Shown: positions 55,675 through 63,962, counted from the stretch's first letter. The stretch is DNA of 64,000 nucleotides from Abiotrophia sp. HMSC24B09 (GCF_001815865.1 NZ_KV822187.1:81339-145338); one strand, 5' to 3'. Translations and numbers: made by a program. Notes: a model not told the origin generated them from the letters alone.

Positions 55675-56604
55675 ATGCGACGATTTATTAAGCTTATTTT
55701 GGCCTTAGGTTTGGTGCTAGGACTGAACCTACCTCTCAGCCAAGCATCCGCCCAAGATGATTACATCTATGGAGTACCTGTAGAGAATCTTGGCAACCGT
55801 ACCTATGGACGTCCAGCCGTTGATTTAGGTTACAATCCTGATTCCTTCCAGCTAGACGCTGCGACTAATACCTTGATTTCAAACGCTGCCAGATATTCTG
55901 TCACGATTGAACAAATCCCAACCCAGACCATCCAACTTCAGTCTGCCTACCCTGAAGAAGGAACTCGGACCATTTATGTTAACACTCGGGTAACGGTAAC
56001 TAGCGACCCAAGCAATGGCCTAGCCATTCTAGGCCAACAGTTCTACCTCTTCTATAACAAATTTGGGACCATTTCTCTAGCTTTCCCTAAATTAGCGACT
56101 AACACTCGTCAAAAACCAGATCCATCTACGCCTTATGTTGAGTACTTGGAGTCTGGCACCAAAAAACCTGACTACAATACCGTTCAGGCAGTGCCTGCTG
56201 ATCAGGCTCCTTATCGGGTGGACACCAAGAATTTAAGCCCATTGACCTATCATATGACTACAGTTAATATGCCAAGTGACTATAGCTTAGAGTTCACCAA
56301 CTACACCATGTCCTTCAACTACCTCAACGATAGCAAGCAAAACACCTATCGCTTCCAAGTAGTCGACGGCCCAACCAAAGAAATTCGGGTTTACTCAGCA
56401 GATGGTTCTGGTATCCGGACCGTTAAGGTCAATACCCGCCTCATTCCGCAAGCCATTGTCAACGGGAATGAGCGTCAATTCGGTTATACTTACTATCTCT
56501 TCCACAACAAGAATGGCACCATCTCCTTGGTAACTCCAAACTTCGCTGGCAACTACGGCCAAGGTGAAGAAGATGTCATGTCAGAATATGTTGTCAATCC
56601 ATAA
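55675..56604 (+). CDS. Secreted protein with two related repeats
   Basis: This 309-residue protein has a signal peptide (MRRFIKLILALGLVLGLNLP..., cleavage near ASA). The mature part has two related segments of about 100 residues: TRTIYVNTRVTV ... FYLFYNKFGTISLAFPKLATN (about 100-145) and IRTVKVNTRLIP ... YYLFHNKNGTISLVTPNFAGN (about 248-300). The shared NTR and Y-LF-NK-GTISL-P motifs indicate an internal duplication of a beta-rich domain. No anchor is visible. The family is not recognised. An AAGGAGG box and good promoter precede the ATG. Confidence 0.78.
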   Translation: MRRFIKLILALGLVLGLNLPLSQASAQDDYIYGVPVENLGNRTYGRPAVDLGYNPDSFQLDAATNTLISNAARYSVTIEQIPTQTIQLQSAYPEEGTRTIYVNTRVTVTSDPSNGLAILGQQFYLFYNKFGTISLAFPKLATNTRQKPDPSTPYVEYLESGTKKPDYNTVQAVPADQAPYRVDTKNLSPLTYHMTTVNMPSDYSLEFTNYTMSFNYLNDSKQNTYRFQVVDGPTKEIRVYSADGSGIRTVKVNTRLIPQAIVNGNERQFGYTYYLFHNKNGTISLVTPNFAGNYGQGEEDVMSEYVVNP

Positions 56605-56613
56605 ATGTTTAAC

Positions 56614-56641
56614 AGACTGGGACTAGCTCCCAGTCTTTTTC
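56614..56641 (+). terminator. Terminator of the secreted two-repeat protein gene
   Basis: Stem AGACTGGGA / TCCCAGTCT followed by TTTTTC. Confidence 0.88.
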
Positions 56642-56695
56642 TTCGCTTTCCTCAAGCCTAGTAGTCTGTTATACTGTTAGCCATGAGGTGATGAC

Positions 56696-57052
56696 ATGGA
56701 TTTTTTATTAGTAGGTGTCGGTGGCGCCTTGGGGGCTATTTTGCGCTATTTGCTAGGGCTCTTGCCTTATCAGGGCAGCTTTCCGCTTAAGACTTGGGCC
56801 ATCAACTTAGCCGGTAGTTTCTTGATTGGTTGGTTGAGTGCGCGCTTAGGGCGTCAAGCCTGGTTCCCAGGCGATCAGTTGTTGCTTATCACCGGTCTCT
56901 GCGGTGGCTTTACCACCTTCTCCACCTTCAGCTTGGAGAATCTCAAGCTCCTGCAGGCGGGCCACTATTCCCAAGCCCTGCTCTATATGGCCAGCAGCCT
57001 AGTTCTAGGCTTAGCCTGTGTCGCCCTGGGCTACTACTTAGGCAAGCTATAA
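56696..57052 (+). CDS. crcB: CrcB/Fluc fluoride channel
   Basis: Fluc channels let toxic fluoride leave the cytoplasm. The 118-residue four-helix protein has VGGALGAILRYLLG at the start, the conserved NLAGSFLIGW of helix 2 and the GGFTTFSTFSLE motif with the phenylalanine-box residues of helix 3. Only one crcB is seen here. Dual-topology homodimers work alone, whereas many Firmicutes use two adjacent genes. I saw no clear fluoride riboswitch in the short upstream region. Confidence 0.93.
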   Translation: MDFLLVGVGGALGAILRYLLGLLPYQGSFPLKTWAINLAGSFLIGWLSARLGRQAWFPGDQLLLITGLCGGFTTFSTFSLENLKLLQAGHYSQALLYMASSLVLGLACVALGYYLGKL

Positions 57053-57056
57053 AATA

Positions 57057-57098
57057 CCAAAAGGCTGGAAGCTAATGAGCTTCCAGCCTTCTTTTTAT
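57057..57098. terminator. Bidirectional terminator between crcB and the second cold-shock gene
   Basis: Stem AAGGCTGGAAGC / GCTTCCAGCCTT with a six-base loop; A-run and T-run on the two sides. Confidence 0.92.
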
Positions 57099-57103
57099 AT
57101 CAA

Positions 57104-57304
57104 TTAGATAGCAACCACATTAATGGCCTGCAAACCGCGCGATGTTTCTTGGACATCGTAGGAGACCGCTTGGCCTTCATTCAAAGTCTTGAAACCATCT
57201 GCTTGGATATTTGAGAAATGTACAAAAACATCGACTCCGTCTTGACCGGCGATGAAGCCAAAGCCCTTATCGACGTTAAAGAATTTCACTGTACCGTTTA
57301 ACAT
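57104..57304 (-). CDS. Second cold-shock protein (CSD family)
   Basis: This 66-residue cold-shock domain protein has RNP1 KGFGFIA near residues 13-19 and RNP2 VFVHFSNI near 27-34. The ATG at 57304 has an AGGAGG box at eight bases; the longer frame to 57376 is inside the leader and is rejected. It has a leader of about 90 nt. It differs clearly from the one at 18.0 kb, so these are paralogs rather than a recent duplication. Confidence 0.94.
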   Translation of the reverse strand: MLNGTVKFFNVDKGFGFIAGQDGVDVFVHFSNIQADGFKTLNEGQAVSYDVQETSRGLQAINVVAI

Positions 57305-57402
57305 GACTTTCCTCCTTATTTTTCTATGTAATACATCATTTAAATAATCAAGAAGAAAGCAATGCATCTTAATCATTTTCTTAATTAATCTACCACTCTG
57401 AT

Positions 57403-57431
57403 ACTATAATGGAACAAGTTCCAAAAGTAAA
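57403..57431 (-). promoter_or_regulatory. Promoter of the second cold-shock gene with inverted repeat
   Basis: Minus strand: -35 TTTACT (57426-57431), 17-bp spacer, -10 TATAGT (57403-57408). The spacer contains the inverted repeat TGGAAC-TT-GTTCCA (57410-57423), a possible repressor operator. Confidence 0.68.
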
Positions 57432-57499
57432 GTCTTTTTGCCTATTTATTTTAGGATTTAGCTACTTTTTGGCAAATTTCTCCTTGTCCCCCTTGAGAC

Positions 57500-57528
57500 T
57501 TGGCGCTTATGGCGACCTATGCTACACT
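57500..57528 (+). promoter_or_regulatory. Promoter of the two-component system
   Basis: -35 TTGGCG (57500-57505), 17-bp spacer, extended -10 TGC-TACACT (57523-57528). Confidence 0.75.
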
Positions 57529-57553
57529 ATAATAGAAGCAAAGGAGGGCTCCC

Positions 57554-58240
57554 ATGTATAAGATTCTACTGGTCGAAGACGACCCTATTATCGCCCAATC
57601 CATCCAAAATATCCTGGCTACCTGGCACTATGAGGTCATCCTAGTCCAGGAATTTGATAAGGTCTTGGACCTCTATCTCCAGACCTCACCCCAATTAGTC
57701 ATTCTAGACATCACCCTGCCGCTCTTTAACGGCTATTACTGGTGCCAGGAAATCCGCAAGGTCTCCAATGTCCCCATACTCTTCCTGTCCTCTCATGACC
57801 AAGCCACCGAAATCGTTATGTCCATCAATATGGGGGCAGATGATTACATTACCAAGCCTTTTGACAGCATGGTCCTGGTAGCCAAAATCCAAGGCCTCAT
57901 GCGTCGGGCCTATGAGCTGACCGCCGAGACAGAATTTTCCGAGTATCACGGGGCCATGCTCAATCTCAAGACCACCCAACTCCACTACCAGGGTAACTTG
58001 GTCGATTTAACCAAGAACGAATTCCAGATTCTGCGGGTCCTCTTCGCCTCAGCTGGCCACTATGTCAGCCGCGACCAACTCATGCAGGAACTCTGGTCCA
58101 GTGAAGTCTTCATCGACGACAACACCCTTAGTGTCAACATGGCCCGTCTCCGTAAGAAATTAGAAGGGGTGGGCCTGGAGGACTTCATCCACACCAAGAA
58201 AGGAATTGGCTACGGCCTGGTGACTGCTCATGAAGCCTAA
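57554..58240 (+). CDS. BceR-type response regulator
   Basis: This 228-residue OmpR-family regulator has a receiver domain with the phosphoacceptor Asp52 in VILDITLPLFNG and the conserved Lys in DYITKPFDS, then a winged-helix DNA-binding domain (residues about 130-228, KNEFQILRVLFASAGHYVSRDQLM). It pairs with the adjacent short sensor kinase and ABC transporter. By analogy with BceR it should activate the bceAB-like genes when antimicrobial peptides are present. The start follows AAAGGAGG. Confidence 0.92.
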   Translation: MYKILLVEDDPIIAQSIQNILATWHYEVILVQEFDKVLDLYLQTSPQLVILDITLPLFNGYYWCQEIRKVSNVPILFLSSHDQATEIVMSINMGADDYITKPFDSMVLVAKIQGLMRRAYELTAETEFSEYHGAMLNLKTTQLHYQGNLVDLTKNEFQILRVLFASAGHYVSRDQLMQELWSSEVFIDDNTLSVNMARLRKKLEGVGLEDFIHTKKGIGYGLVTAHEA

Positions 58241-59222
58241 CTTTTTCTTATCCTGGCTGCGCAACCGCCGCTGGCTCCTAGTTAGCAGCCTCTTTCAGGA
58301 CGGTCTACTGCTGATTTCGGCCTTTGCCTTTCCGCTATACCAGGACCTTGCCCTCTATATCTTGATCCTAAGCCTGGTCTTACAAGTGACCCTGGCAGGC
58401 CTAGATGCCTGGAAGGAATGGCGCCACACTCAACGGGTTGAACTACAGCTGACCAATCACCAGCACCATCTTAAGGACTCCAATTCTACTTTGGCTGAGC
58501 AGACTATCTGGCAGGGCCTGCAAGAAGCTCACCACCAATTGCTCCAAGCCCAGCAAGCCTATCAAGCCAACTACCATGAACAACTGGATTACTATACCCT
58601 CTGGGCCCACCAGGTTAAAACACCCCTGTCGGCTGCCCAACTCCTGGTCGAGCAACTGGATCCAACGGGCCCCCTCCGGCCCCTTCTGCAACAGGAACTC
58701 TTCAAGATTAGCCAATATGTCGACCTGGTCTTACACTATCTGCGTATGGATACCTTCCACCAAGATTTGCAGATAGAATCGGTCAAGATTCAGGACCTGG
58801 TTAATCAAGTGGTCAAAAAATACGCCAGTTTCTTTATCCATAAGCCCCTGACCCTGGAATTGGAAGGACTGGACTATGTCTATGTGACCGACCGCAAGTG
58901 GTTGGAGCTGATTCTGGAGCAACTCCTGTCTAATGCTATCAAATACACCCCGCAAGGGACCATTAAGATTAGTATCCAAGAGGGTATATTGACTATTGCC
59001 GACACAGGCATTGGCATCCAAGCCCAGGATATTCCTCGGGTCTTCGAGCGTGGCTTTACAGGCTTTAACGGCCGGGTTTCCCAGCAATCCTCTGGCTTGG
59101 GCCTCTACCTCTGCAAGGCCATCGCCGCCAATCTGGGCATTGGCCTGACCCTCAAGTCCCAAGTGGGCCAAGGAACGCAAGTTCAATTGGACTTGAATCA
59201 AGCCCAATTAGCCCAAGATTAA
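58230..59222 (+). CDS. BceS-type intramembrane-sensing histidine kinase
   Basis: This 330-residue kinase has two closely spaced N-terminal membrane helices (about 13-32 and 36-58) with almost no extracellular loop, the hallmark of kinases that receive their signal from a BceAB transporter. The phosphoacceptor His127 is in WAHQVKTPLSAAQLL; the catalytic domain has LSNAIKYTPQG (N box), ADTGIGI (G1) and SGLGLYLCKAIA (G2). It overlaps the regulator gene by 11 bases. Confidence 0.92.
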   Translation: MKPNFFLSWLRNRRWLLVSSLFQDGLLLISAFAFPLYQDLALYILILSLVLQVTLAGLDAWKEWRHTQRVELQLTNHQHHLKDSNSTLAEQTIWQGLQEAHHQLLQAQQAYQANYHEQLDYYTLWAHQVKTPLSAAQLLVEQLDPTGPLRPLLQQELFKISQYVDLVLHYLRMDTFHQDLQIESVKIQDLVNQVVKKYASFFIHKPLTLELEGLDYVYVTDRKWLELILEQLLSNAIKYTPQGTIKISIQEGILTIADTGIGIQAQDIPRVFERGFTGFNGRVSQQSSGLGLYLCKAIAANLGIGLTLKSQVGQGTQVQLDLNQAQLAQD

Positions 59223-59226
59223 GTCA

Positions 59227-59312
59227 GTCACTGCCAAAGTGACAATAATGTAAGATTAAACCGGAAATTGCAAGCCAAAGCTAAGGTAAGGCAATTTCCG
59301 GTTTTATATAAT
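59227..59312 (+). promoter_or_regulatory. Probable BceR-controlled promoter region of the transporter genes
   Basis: Between the kinase and ABC genes lie an inverted repeat GTCACT-N5-AGTGAC (59227-59243), a perfect hairpin with 14-bp arms AAACCGGAAATTGC / GCAATTTCCGGTTT (about 59258-59305), and a TATAAT (59307-59312) with no good -35. The first repeat is a plausible regulator-binding site. The hairpin can end the kinase transcript. Confidence 0.6.
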
Positions 59313-59347
59313 GAAACTATCAAATAACTCAAGAAGGAGTGACTGAC

Positions 59348-60106
59348 ATGACTTTACTAGATGTTCAACACGTACAAAAAACATATCATACACGATTTGG
59401 CGGCCAAGCCGTCCAAGCCCTCAAGGATATTCACTTTTCAATCGAAGCAGGTGAATATGTGGCCATCATGGGGGAATCAGGTTCTGGTAAGACCACCCTA
59501 CTCAATATCTTGGCCCTCTTAGATCAGCCAACTAAGGGCCTGGTCTATCTCAACGGTCAAGACACCACTACCATTAAGCAGGCCGATGTGGCGGCCTTCC
59601 GCCGTAATGAGCTGGGCTTCGTCTTCCAAGACTTCAACCTCTTAGATACCCTATCCGTTAAGGACAACATGATCCTGCCCCTGGTTCTCTCCAACCAACC
59701 TGCCAAGCAAATGGATAGCCGGGTTAAGCCGGTCGCTAACCTGCTAGGCATTGGCGACCTCTTAGACAAGTTCCCCTATGAATTATCAGGCGGGCAACAA
59801 CAGCGGGTAGCCATTGGCCGGGCCATTATTACCCAACCTTCCCTCTTATTAGCCGACGAACCAACAGGTGCCTTAGACTCTAAGTCCTCGGCCATGATCC
59901 TGGACCAGTTCGAAGCCATTAACCGCCAGGGCCAAACCATCCTCATGGTCACCCACTCAACGACGGCTGCTAGCAAGGCTAAGCGGGTCCTCTTCATTCG
60001 CGACGGTATCCTCTATCACCAACTCTTCCGCGGGGACAAGACCGACACCGCCTTCTTCCAACAAATCAGTGACACCCTGACCGCCATGGCAAGTCGAGGT
60101 GAGTAA
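59348..60106 (+). CDS. BceA-type ABC transporter ATP-binding protein
   Basis: This 252-residue ATPase of the MacB/BceA type has Walker A GESGSGKTT near residues 42-50, the FQDFNLLDTLSV Q-loop, signature LSGGQQQRVA and Walker B LLLADEPTGALD, and the THSTT switch His. The ATG at 59348 is eight bases after AAGGAG; the GTG at 59339 overlaps that box. With the next gene it forms a transporter that removes antimicrobial peptides such as bacitracin from lipid II cycle targets and signals to the kinase. Confidence 0.93.
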   Translation: MTLLDVQHVQKTYHTRFGGQAVQALKDIHFSIEAGEYVAIMGESGSGKTTLLNILALLDQPTKGLVYLNGQDTTTIKQADVAAFRRNELGFVFQDFNLLDTLSVKDNMILPLVLSNQPAKQMDSRVKPVANLLGIGDLLDKFPYELSGGQQQRVAIGRAIITQPSLLLADEPTGALDSKSSAMILDQFEAINRQGQTILMVTHSTTAASKAKRVLFIRDGILYHQLFRGDKTDTAFFQQISDTLTAMASRGE

Positions 60107-60107
60107 G

Positions 60108-62153
60108 ATGAGCAAAGTACTCTTTCCCTTAGCGCTGGCCAACCTACGCAAGAATTATCGTCTCTATGGCCCCTTCGCCCTGGCCTTCGTGACCTCGGTG
60201 GCCCTCCTCTATAACTTCATCACCCTGGCCTTTAATCCTAGCCTCTCTAGCCTGCGGGGAGGTCCTTCCATCGTGACCGTTCTGGCTCTTGGCATGATTA
60301 TCCTAGCCATTACCGGGGCCGCCATTATCTGGTATGCTAACGGCTTCGTCTTCAAGCAAAGAACCAAGGAATACGGCCTCTACGGCATCCTAGGCCTTGA
60401 GCGCCGCCACCTACTCTCCCTCATGTGGATTGAAATTACCGTCTTCAGTGGCCTGTCGGCCCTAGTTGGGATTGCCAGTGGTGTCCTGGTCAACCGCCTG
60501 ATTCTGGCCCTCTATCAACGGATTATGGATTTGAGCCTGGAATTAGATACCAAGTTCCAGCCCCAGTACTTGTGGACCTGTCTGACTTTAATCCTCCTAC
60601 TCTATTTAAGCCTAATTGTCATCAATAGCTGGCGGATTTTCCGGCTCAAGCCCCTGCAGTTAGTCCGCGAAAGTCGACGCGGGGAGAAGAAGGGCCGCTT
60701 TACCTGGTTCATCGCCTTAATTGGCTTAGGCCTCATGGGCTATGGATACTACTTGGCCTTAAGCATTGAAAATGCCCTGGCTGCCATCATGGTCTTCTTC
60801 GTGGCGGTCCTCTTAGTGACAGCTGGGACCTACCTGCTCTTCCAGGCGGGCTCCATTACCCTGCTCAAGTTCCTCAAAGGCCGCAAGTCCTACTACTATA
60901 AGCCAGAGAACTTTATTTCCACCTCTAACCTGATCTTCCGTATGCGTAAAAATGGGGTTGGACTGGCAACCATCTGCCTACTCTCCACCATGGCGCTGGT
61001 GACCTTATCAGCGGGGATTTCCCTCTTCCTAGGGACCGAATCAGCCATTAACCGCTTCTACCCAAATGACTATAACCTCAGCATCAACTACTCCTATCAG
61101 TTTCCTCGTGCGGATGCGAGCAAGACACTAGAAGAGACCTTAAGTCAATTTGGTCAGAAATATCAATTAGACCTAGCGGACATGGATCATACCCACTACA
61201 TCCAGGTCATGGGTAAACTCCATGGCCATGATTTTACCGGACAAGAAGTTCATGTCGACAGCGAGACTGGCATGGTCAAACATGATAATCCTGACAAGGA
61301 AAGTGCCACCCTCAATATTATCAGCCTAGCAGACTATAATCACTTAAGTGGCCAAAACTATCAATTGGCAGCCAACCAAGTGCTCTGGTTCGACAATCAA
61401 GCCAGCTCGGCCGATCGCAAGAATCAGGAAATCCAAGTGTCTGGCCAAAGCTTCCAGATTCAAGAACACCTGACCTCTAATCTCTTGGAGACTAAGGCAC
61501 CAGACTTCACTATGAACTTCGTTGATCACCGGACCCTCTTAGTTGTCTCCGACCTGTCCGTCATCCAAGACAAGCTAGCAGGCACCAACTTCATTAGTCG
61601 TTACACGGTCTATGCCAATAGCCAGGCTAGCCGCGACCAACAACTGGCTTCTGCCGAGCATTTAGAAGATGTTTTGAAGGTCGTGCATGTTGATGAAGGC
61701 ATTCCCGTTAATGCTTCCTTCCTGGTTAAGGCGGAAATCCGCGACTCCTACATGCAGATGATTGGTTCTATCTTCTTCATCGGCATCTTCCTAGCAGCTA
61801 TCTTCCTACTGGGCCTAGCCTTGACCATCTACTACAAGCAAATTTCTGAAGGCCTGGAAGATGCGGATCGCTTTGAAATCCTTCAAAAGGTCGGTCTGAC
61901 CAAGCAAGCCATCCACAAGACCATCCGCAAGCAAATCACTGTGGTCTTCTTCGCCCCAATTATCTTGGCCCTCTGCCACCTGGCGGGTGCCTATCACATG
62001 ATGAGTCTAATCCTGCGCTTGATTTCCGCTATGCGCTTAGAAGATATCTTGCTGCCAACCATCGGTACCGCCCTGGCCATCACCCTCTTCTACTTCCTAG
62101 TCTTCTTGATTACTTCACGTAGCTACGAGAAGATTGTCTCCAGCAAGAGTTAG
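60108..62153 (+). CDS. BceB-type ABC transporter permease
   Basis: This 681-residue FtsX-like permease has ten predicted membrane helices. A large extracellular domain of about 200 residues (roughly 318-540) lies between helices 7 and 8, the site that binds the antimicrobial peptide or its target in Bce systems. The start follows GAGGTG and lies one base after the bceA stop. Specificity (bacitracin, nisin, other) cannot be told from sequence alone. Confidence 0.92.
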   Translation: MSKVLFPLALANLRKNYRLYGPFALAFVTSVALLYNFITLAFNPSLSSLRGGPSIVTVLALGMIILAITGAAIIWYANGFVFKQRTKEYGLYGILGLERRHLLSLMWIEITVFSGLSALVGIASGVLVNRLILALYQRIMDLSLELDTKFQPQYLWTCLTLILLLYLSLIVINSWRIFRLKPLQLVRESRRGEKKGRFTWFIALIGLGLMGYGYYLALSIENALAAIMVFFVAVLLVTAGTYLLFQAGSITLLKFLKGRKSYYYKPENFISTSNLIFRMRKNGVGLATICLLSTMALVTLSAGISLFLGTESAINRFYPNDYNLSINYSYQFPRADASKTLEETLSQFGQKYQLDLADMDHTHYIQVMGKLHGHDFTGQEVHVDSETGMVKHDNPDKESATLNIISLADYNHLSGQNYQLAANQVLWFDNQASSADRKNQEIQVSGQSFQIQEHLTSNLLETKAPDFTMNFVDHRTLLVVSDLSVIQDKLAGTNFISRYTVYANSQASRDQQLASAEHLEDVLKVVHVDEGIPVNASFLVKAEIRDSYMQMIGSIFFIGIFLAAIFLLGLALTIYYKQISEGLEDADRFEILQKVGLTKQAIHKTIRKQITVVFFAPIILALCHLAGAYHMMSLILRLISAMRLEDILLPTIGTALAITLFYFLVFLITSRSYEKIVSSKS

Positions 62154-62165
62154 GAGGTCCTAGCC

Positions 62166-62354
62166 ATGAGCCGCTTACTTCAAATTCCACGCGCTATCAA
62201 GTTCCTAGCCCTCTGCCTCCTCTCACTAGTCTTAGGATTGCTAGTCTTTATCAAGCTCAGCCTTCACATCTGGCTGGCCCACTTAGGCGGCAAATTGGCC
62301 CTGATGACAGCTGGAATCTTAGCGCTTGGCCTAGCCCATCTCCTCTTGACTTAA
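62166..62354 (+). CDS. Small membrane protein following bceB
   Basis: This 62-residue protein has two membrane helices (about 10-31 and 38-60) and almost no soluble part. It begins 12 bp after the bceB stop with a strong TTAGGAGG box, so it appears to be a real last gene of the operon. It is not recognised. A role as a small regulator or partner of the Bce transporter is inference from position. Confidence 0.65.
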   Translation: MSRLLQIPRAIKFLALCLLSLVLGLLVFIKLSLHIWLAHLGGKLALMTAGILALGLAHLLLT

Positions 62355-62365
62355 TAGCACTAGAG

Positions 62366-62403
62366 CAAAAGAGACAGACCCCTTAGAAGGTCTGTCTCTT
62401 TTA
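62366..62403. terminator. Bidirectional terminator between the Bce operon and trpB
   Basis: A 14-bp stem AAAAGAGACAGACC / GGTCTGTCTCTTTT with an eight-base loop serves both convergent units. Confidence 0.93.
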
Positions 62404-62405
62404 GC

Positions 62406-63617
62406 TTATAATTTGAGTTCTGGATGAGCTTGCAGGTAGTCGGCAATGGCTGCCACGTCCTTGTCCCCACGACCGGAGACATTGACGATAATGATTTGAT
62501 CAGGTGACATCTGAGGAGCACGTTTAATGACTTCCGCTAGGGCGTGAGAGCTCTCAATAGCTGGAATAATGCCTTCCAGACGGGTCAGGAGCAAGAGGGC
62601 CTGAACAGCTTCGGCATCCGTTGCTGGCACATATTGAGCCCGACCAGCATCCTTGAGATAGGCATGTTCTGGCCCTACCCCAGGATAGTCCAGTCCAGGC
62701 GAGATGGAATAGACTGGCATCACTGAGCCATCTTCATTGAAGAGAGCGTAGGTCTTCATGCCATCCACAACCCCGACAGTCCCCAGGGTCAAGGTCGCCG
62801 CATGACGGTCGGTCTGGAGACCATGACCAGCTGCTTCAACCCCCACTAGGGCTACCTGGCTATCAGGTAAGAATTCAGCAAAGGCTCCAATGGCATTGGA
62901 GCCGCCCCCCACACAGGCAATGACCATGTCAGGCAGGCGCCCTTCTTTTTCCAGAATCTGACGGCGAGCTTCTTGACTAATGACCTTCTGGAAGTCCTTG
63001 ACCATGGAAGGATAAGGATGAGGGCCTACAGCAGAACCTAGGACATAGAAGGTGTCCTCAATGCCTTGAATCCATGCGCCAAAGGCTGCGTCAACGGCTT
63101 CCTTGAGGGTTCGTTCCCCTTCTTGCACGGCATGGACGGTGGCCCCCAGCATTTCCATGCGGAAGACATTGAGACGCTGACGCTCGACGTCCAAAGCGCC
63201 CATGTAGACATCGCATTCCATACCAAACTTGGCAGCTGCTGCCGCAGTCGCCACCCCATGTTGACCAGCGCCGGTCTCAGCTATGACCTTCTTCTTGCCC
63301 ATACGCTTAGCCAATAGGATTTGCCCGATGACGTTGTTGAGTTTGTGGGCCCCCAAGTGATTGAGGTCTTCACGCTTAAGGTAAATCTTAGCCCCACCCA
63401 AATGTTGGGTCAAACTCTCCGCATAGTAGAGCGGGGTCTCACGGCCAGAGTAGTCCTTGAGATAATGATGGTATTCAGCCAGAAATTCTGGGTCATCCTT
63501 GTAGCGGTCATAGGCTTGCGCTAATTGGTCTAGGGCTTCTTGTACAAGTGGTGGCACATAGCTGCCGCCAAATTCTCCGAAAAAGCCTGTTGGTGTTTGT
63601 CTTAATGCTTGTGTCAT
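62406..63617 (-). CDS. trpB: Tryptophan synthase beta subunit (stand-alone)
   Basis: TrpB condenses indole with serine to form tryptophan using pyridoxal phosphate. The 403-residue protein has the PLP lysine in [13 protein letters not shown] near residue 92, [13 protein letters not shown], the phosphate-binding GGGSNAIG near residue 239 and the C-terminal SGRGDKD. There is no trpA in this window, and trpB is followed by a terminator, so it appears monocistronic and may serve indole salvage (inference). Expression is probably controlled by the leader upstream. Confidence 0.95.
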   Translation of the reverse strand: MTQALRQTPTGFFGEFGGSYVPPLVQEALDQLAQAYDRYKDDPEFLAEYHHYLKDYSGRETPLYYAESLTQHLGGAKIYLKREDLNHLGAHKLNNVIGQILLAKRMGKKKVIAETGAGQHGVATAAAAAKFGMECDVYMGALDVERQRLNVFRMEMLGATVHAVQEGERTLKEAVDAAFGAWIQGIEDTFYVLGSAVGPHPYPSMVKDFQKVISQEARRQILEKEGRLPDMVIACVGGGSNAIGAFAEFLPDSQVALVGVEAAGHGLQTDRHAATLTLGTVGVVDGMKTYALFNEDGSVMPVYSISPGLDYPGVGPEHAYLKDAGRAQYVPATDAEAVQALLLLTRLEGIIPAIESSHALAEVIKRAPQMSPDQIIIVNVSGRGDKDVAAIADYLQAHPELKL

Positions 63618-63679
63618 AAGGGATTCCTCCTCTAATTTTGCTTATCTATCTGATCAAAAGTCAAAGCTAGCTAAGATAC

Positions 63680-63714
63680 AAAAAGAGCCACATAGTAGCG
63701 ACTATGCGGCTCTT
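63680..63714 (-). terminator. Leader terminator upstream of trpB
   Basis: Minus strand: stem AAGAGCCGCATAGT / ACTATGTGGCTCTT (one mismatch) with loop CGCT, followed by a T run. It lies between the promoter and trpB, as expected for an attenuator. Confidence 0.88.
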
Positions 63715-63737
63715 AATCTCCTGATCGGGAACAAATT

Positions 63738-63786
63738 CGCCAACATAGATGCATCTTAGACCACGCTAAAAGTTGCATCTATGTTC
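63738..63786 (-). promoter_or_regulatory. Attenuator hairpin of the trpB leader
   Basis: Minus strand: a 12-bp perfect stem AACATAGATGCA / TGCATCTATGTT. Its 3' arm plus the following GGC is also complementary to the 5' arm of the terminator (GCC-GCATAG), and its CATAGAT complement also occurs in the leader-peptide codons. Mutually exclusive structures are therefore possible. Confidence 0.68.
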
Positions 63787-63803
63787 CAGAACATACACAC
63801 AAC

Positions 63804-63848
63804 TTATCTATGCCAGCTTTGCCAACTTTGAGTTGCAGTAAATGTCAT
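63804..63848 (-). CDS. Tryptophan leader peptide
   Basis: A 14-codon frame, MTFTATQSWQSWHR followed by TAA, starts ten bases after an AAGGAGG box and lies 35 bp after the -10. It contains two Trp codons near its end, separated by two codons. The codons, the ribosome-binding site, the alternative downstream hairpins and the terminator together fit a ribosome-mediated trp attenuator. Firmicutes trp genes more often use T-boxes or TRAP; no T-box core is present here. Confidence 0.82.
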   Translation of the reverse strand: MTFTATQSWQSWHR

Positions 63849-63882
63849 GGCGAATGCCCTCCTTCTCTCTCATTTGATTCTC

Positions 63883-63910
63883 ATTATACACCTTTTTTCT
63901 CAGAATGCAA
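63883..63910 (-). promoter_or_regulatory. Promoter of the trpB leader transcript
   Basis: Minus strand: -35 TTGCAT (63905-63910), 16-bp spacer, -10 TATAAT (63883-63888). Confidence 0.82.
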
Positions 63911-63928
63911 GCCTAAATTTTCAAAATA

Positions 63929-63962
63929 AGAAGCCCCAGCTCTCGATTGAAAGCTGGGGCTG
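63929..63962 (-). terminator. Terminator of a gene lying beyond the window end
   Basis: Stem GCCCCAGCT / AGCTGGGGC with a ten-base loop, followed on the minus strand by TTCTTATTTT. It probably ends a minus-strand gene whose last codons are at the very edge of the window; that gene cannot be identified from about 30 bases. Confidence 0.78.

Noticed and set aside
57305..57376. Longer start of the second cold-shock protein
   Set aside because: The extension is encoded by the untranslated leader; the internal ATG has a strong AGGAGG box and gives the standard 66 residues.
63618..63880. T-box riboswitch in front of trpB
   Set aside because: No TGGNACCGCG-type T-box core is present in the leader, whereas a Trp-rich leader frame with its own ribosome-binding site is.
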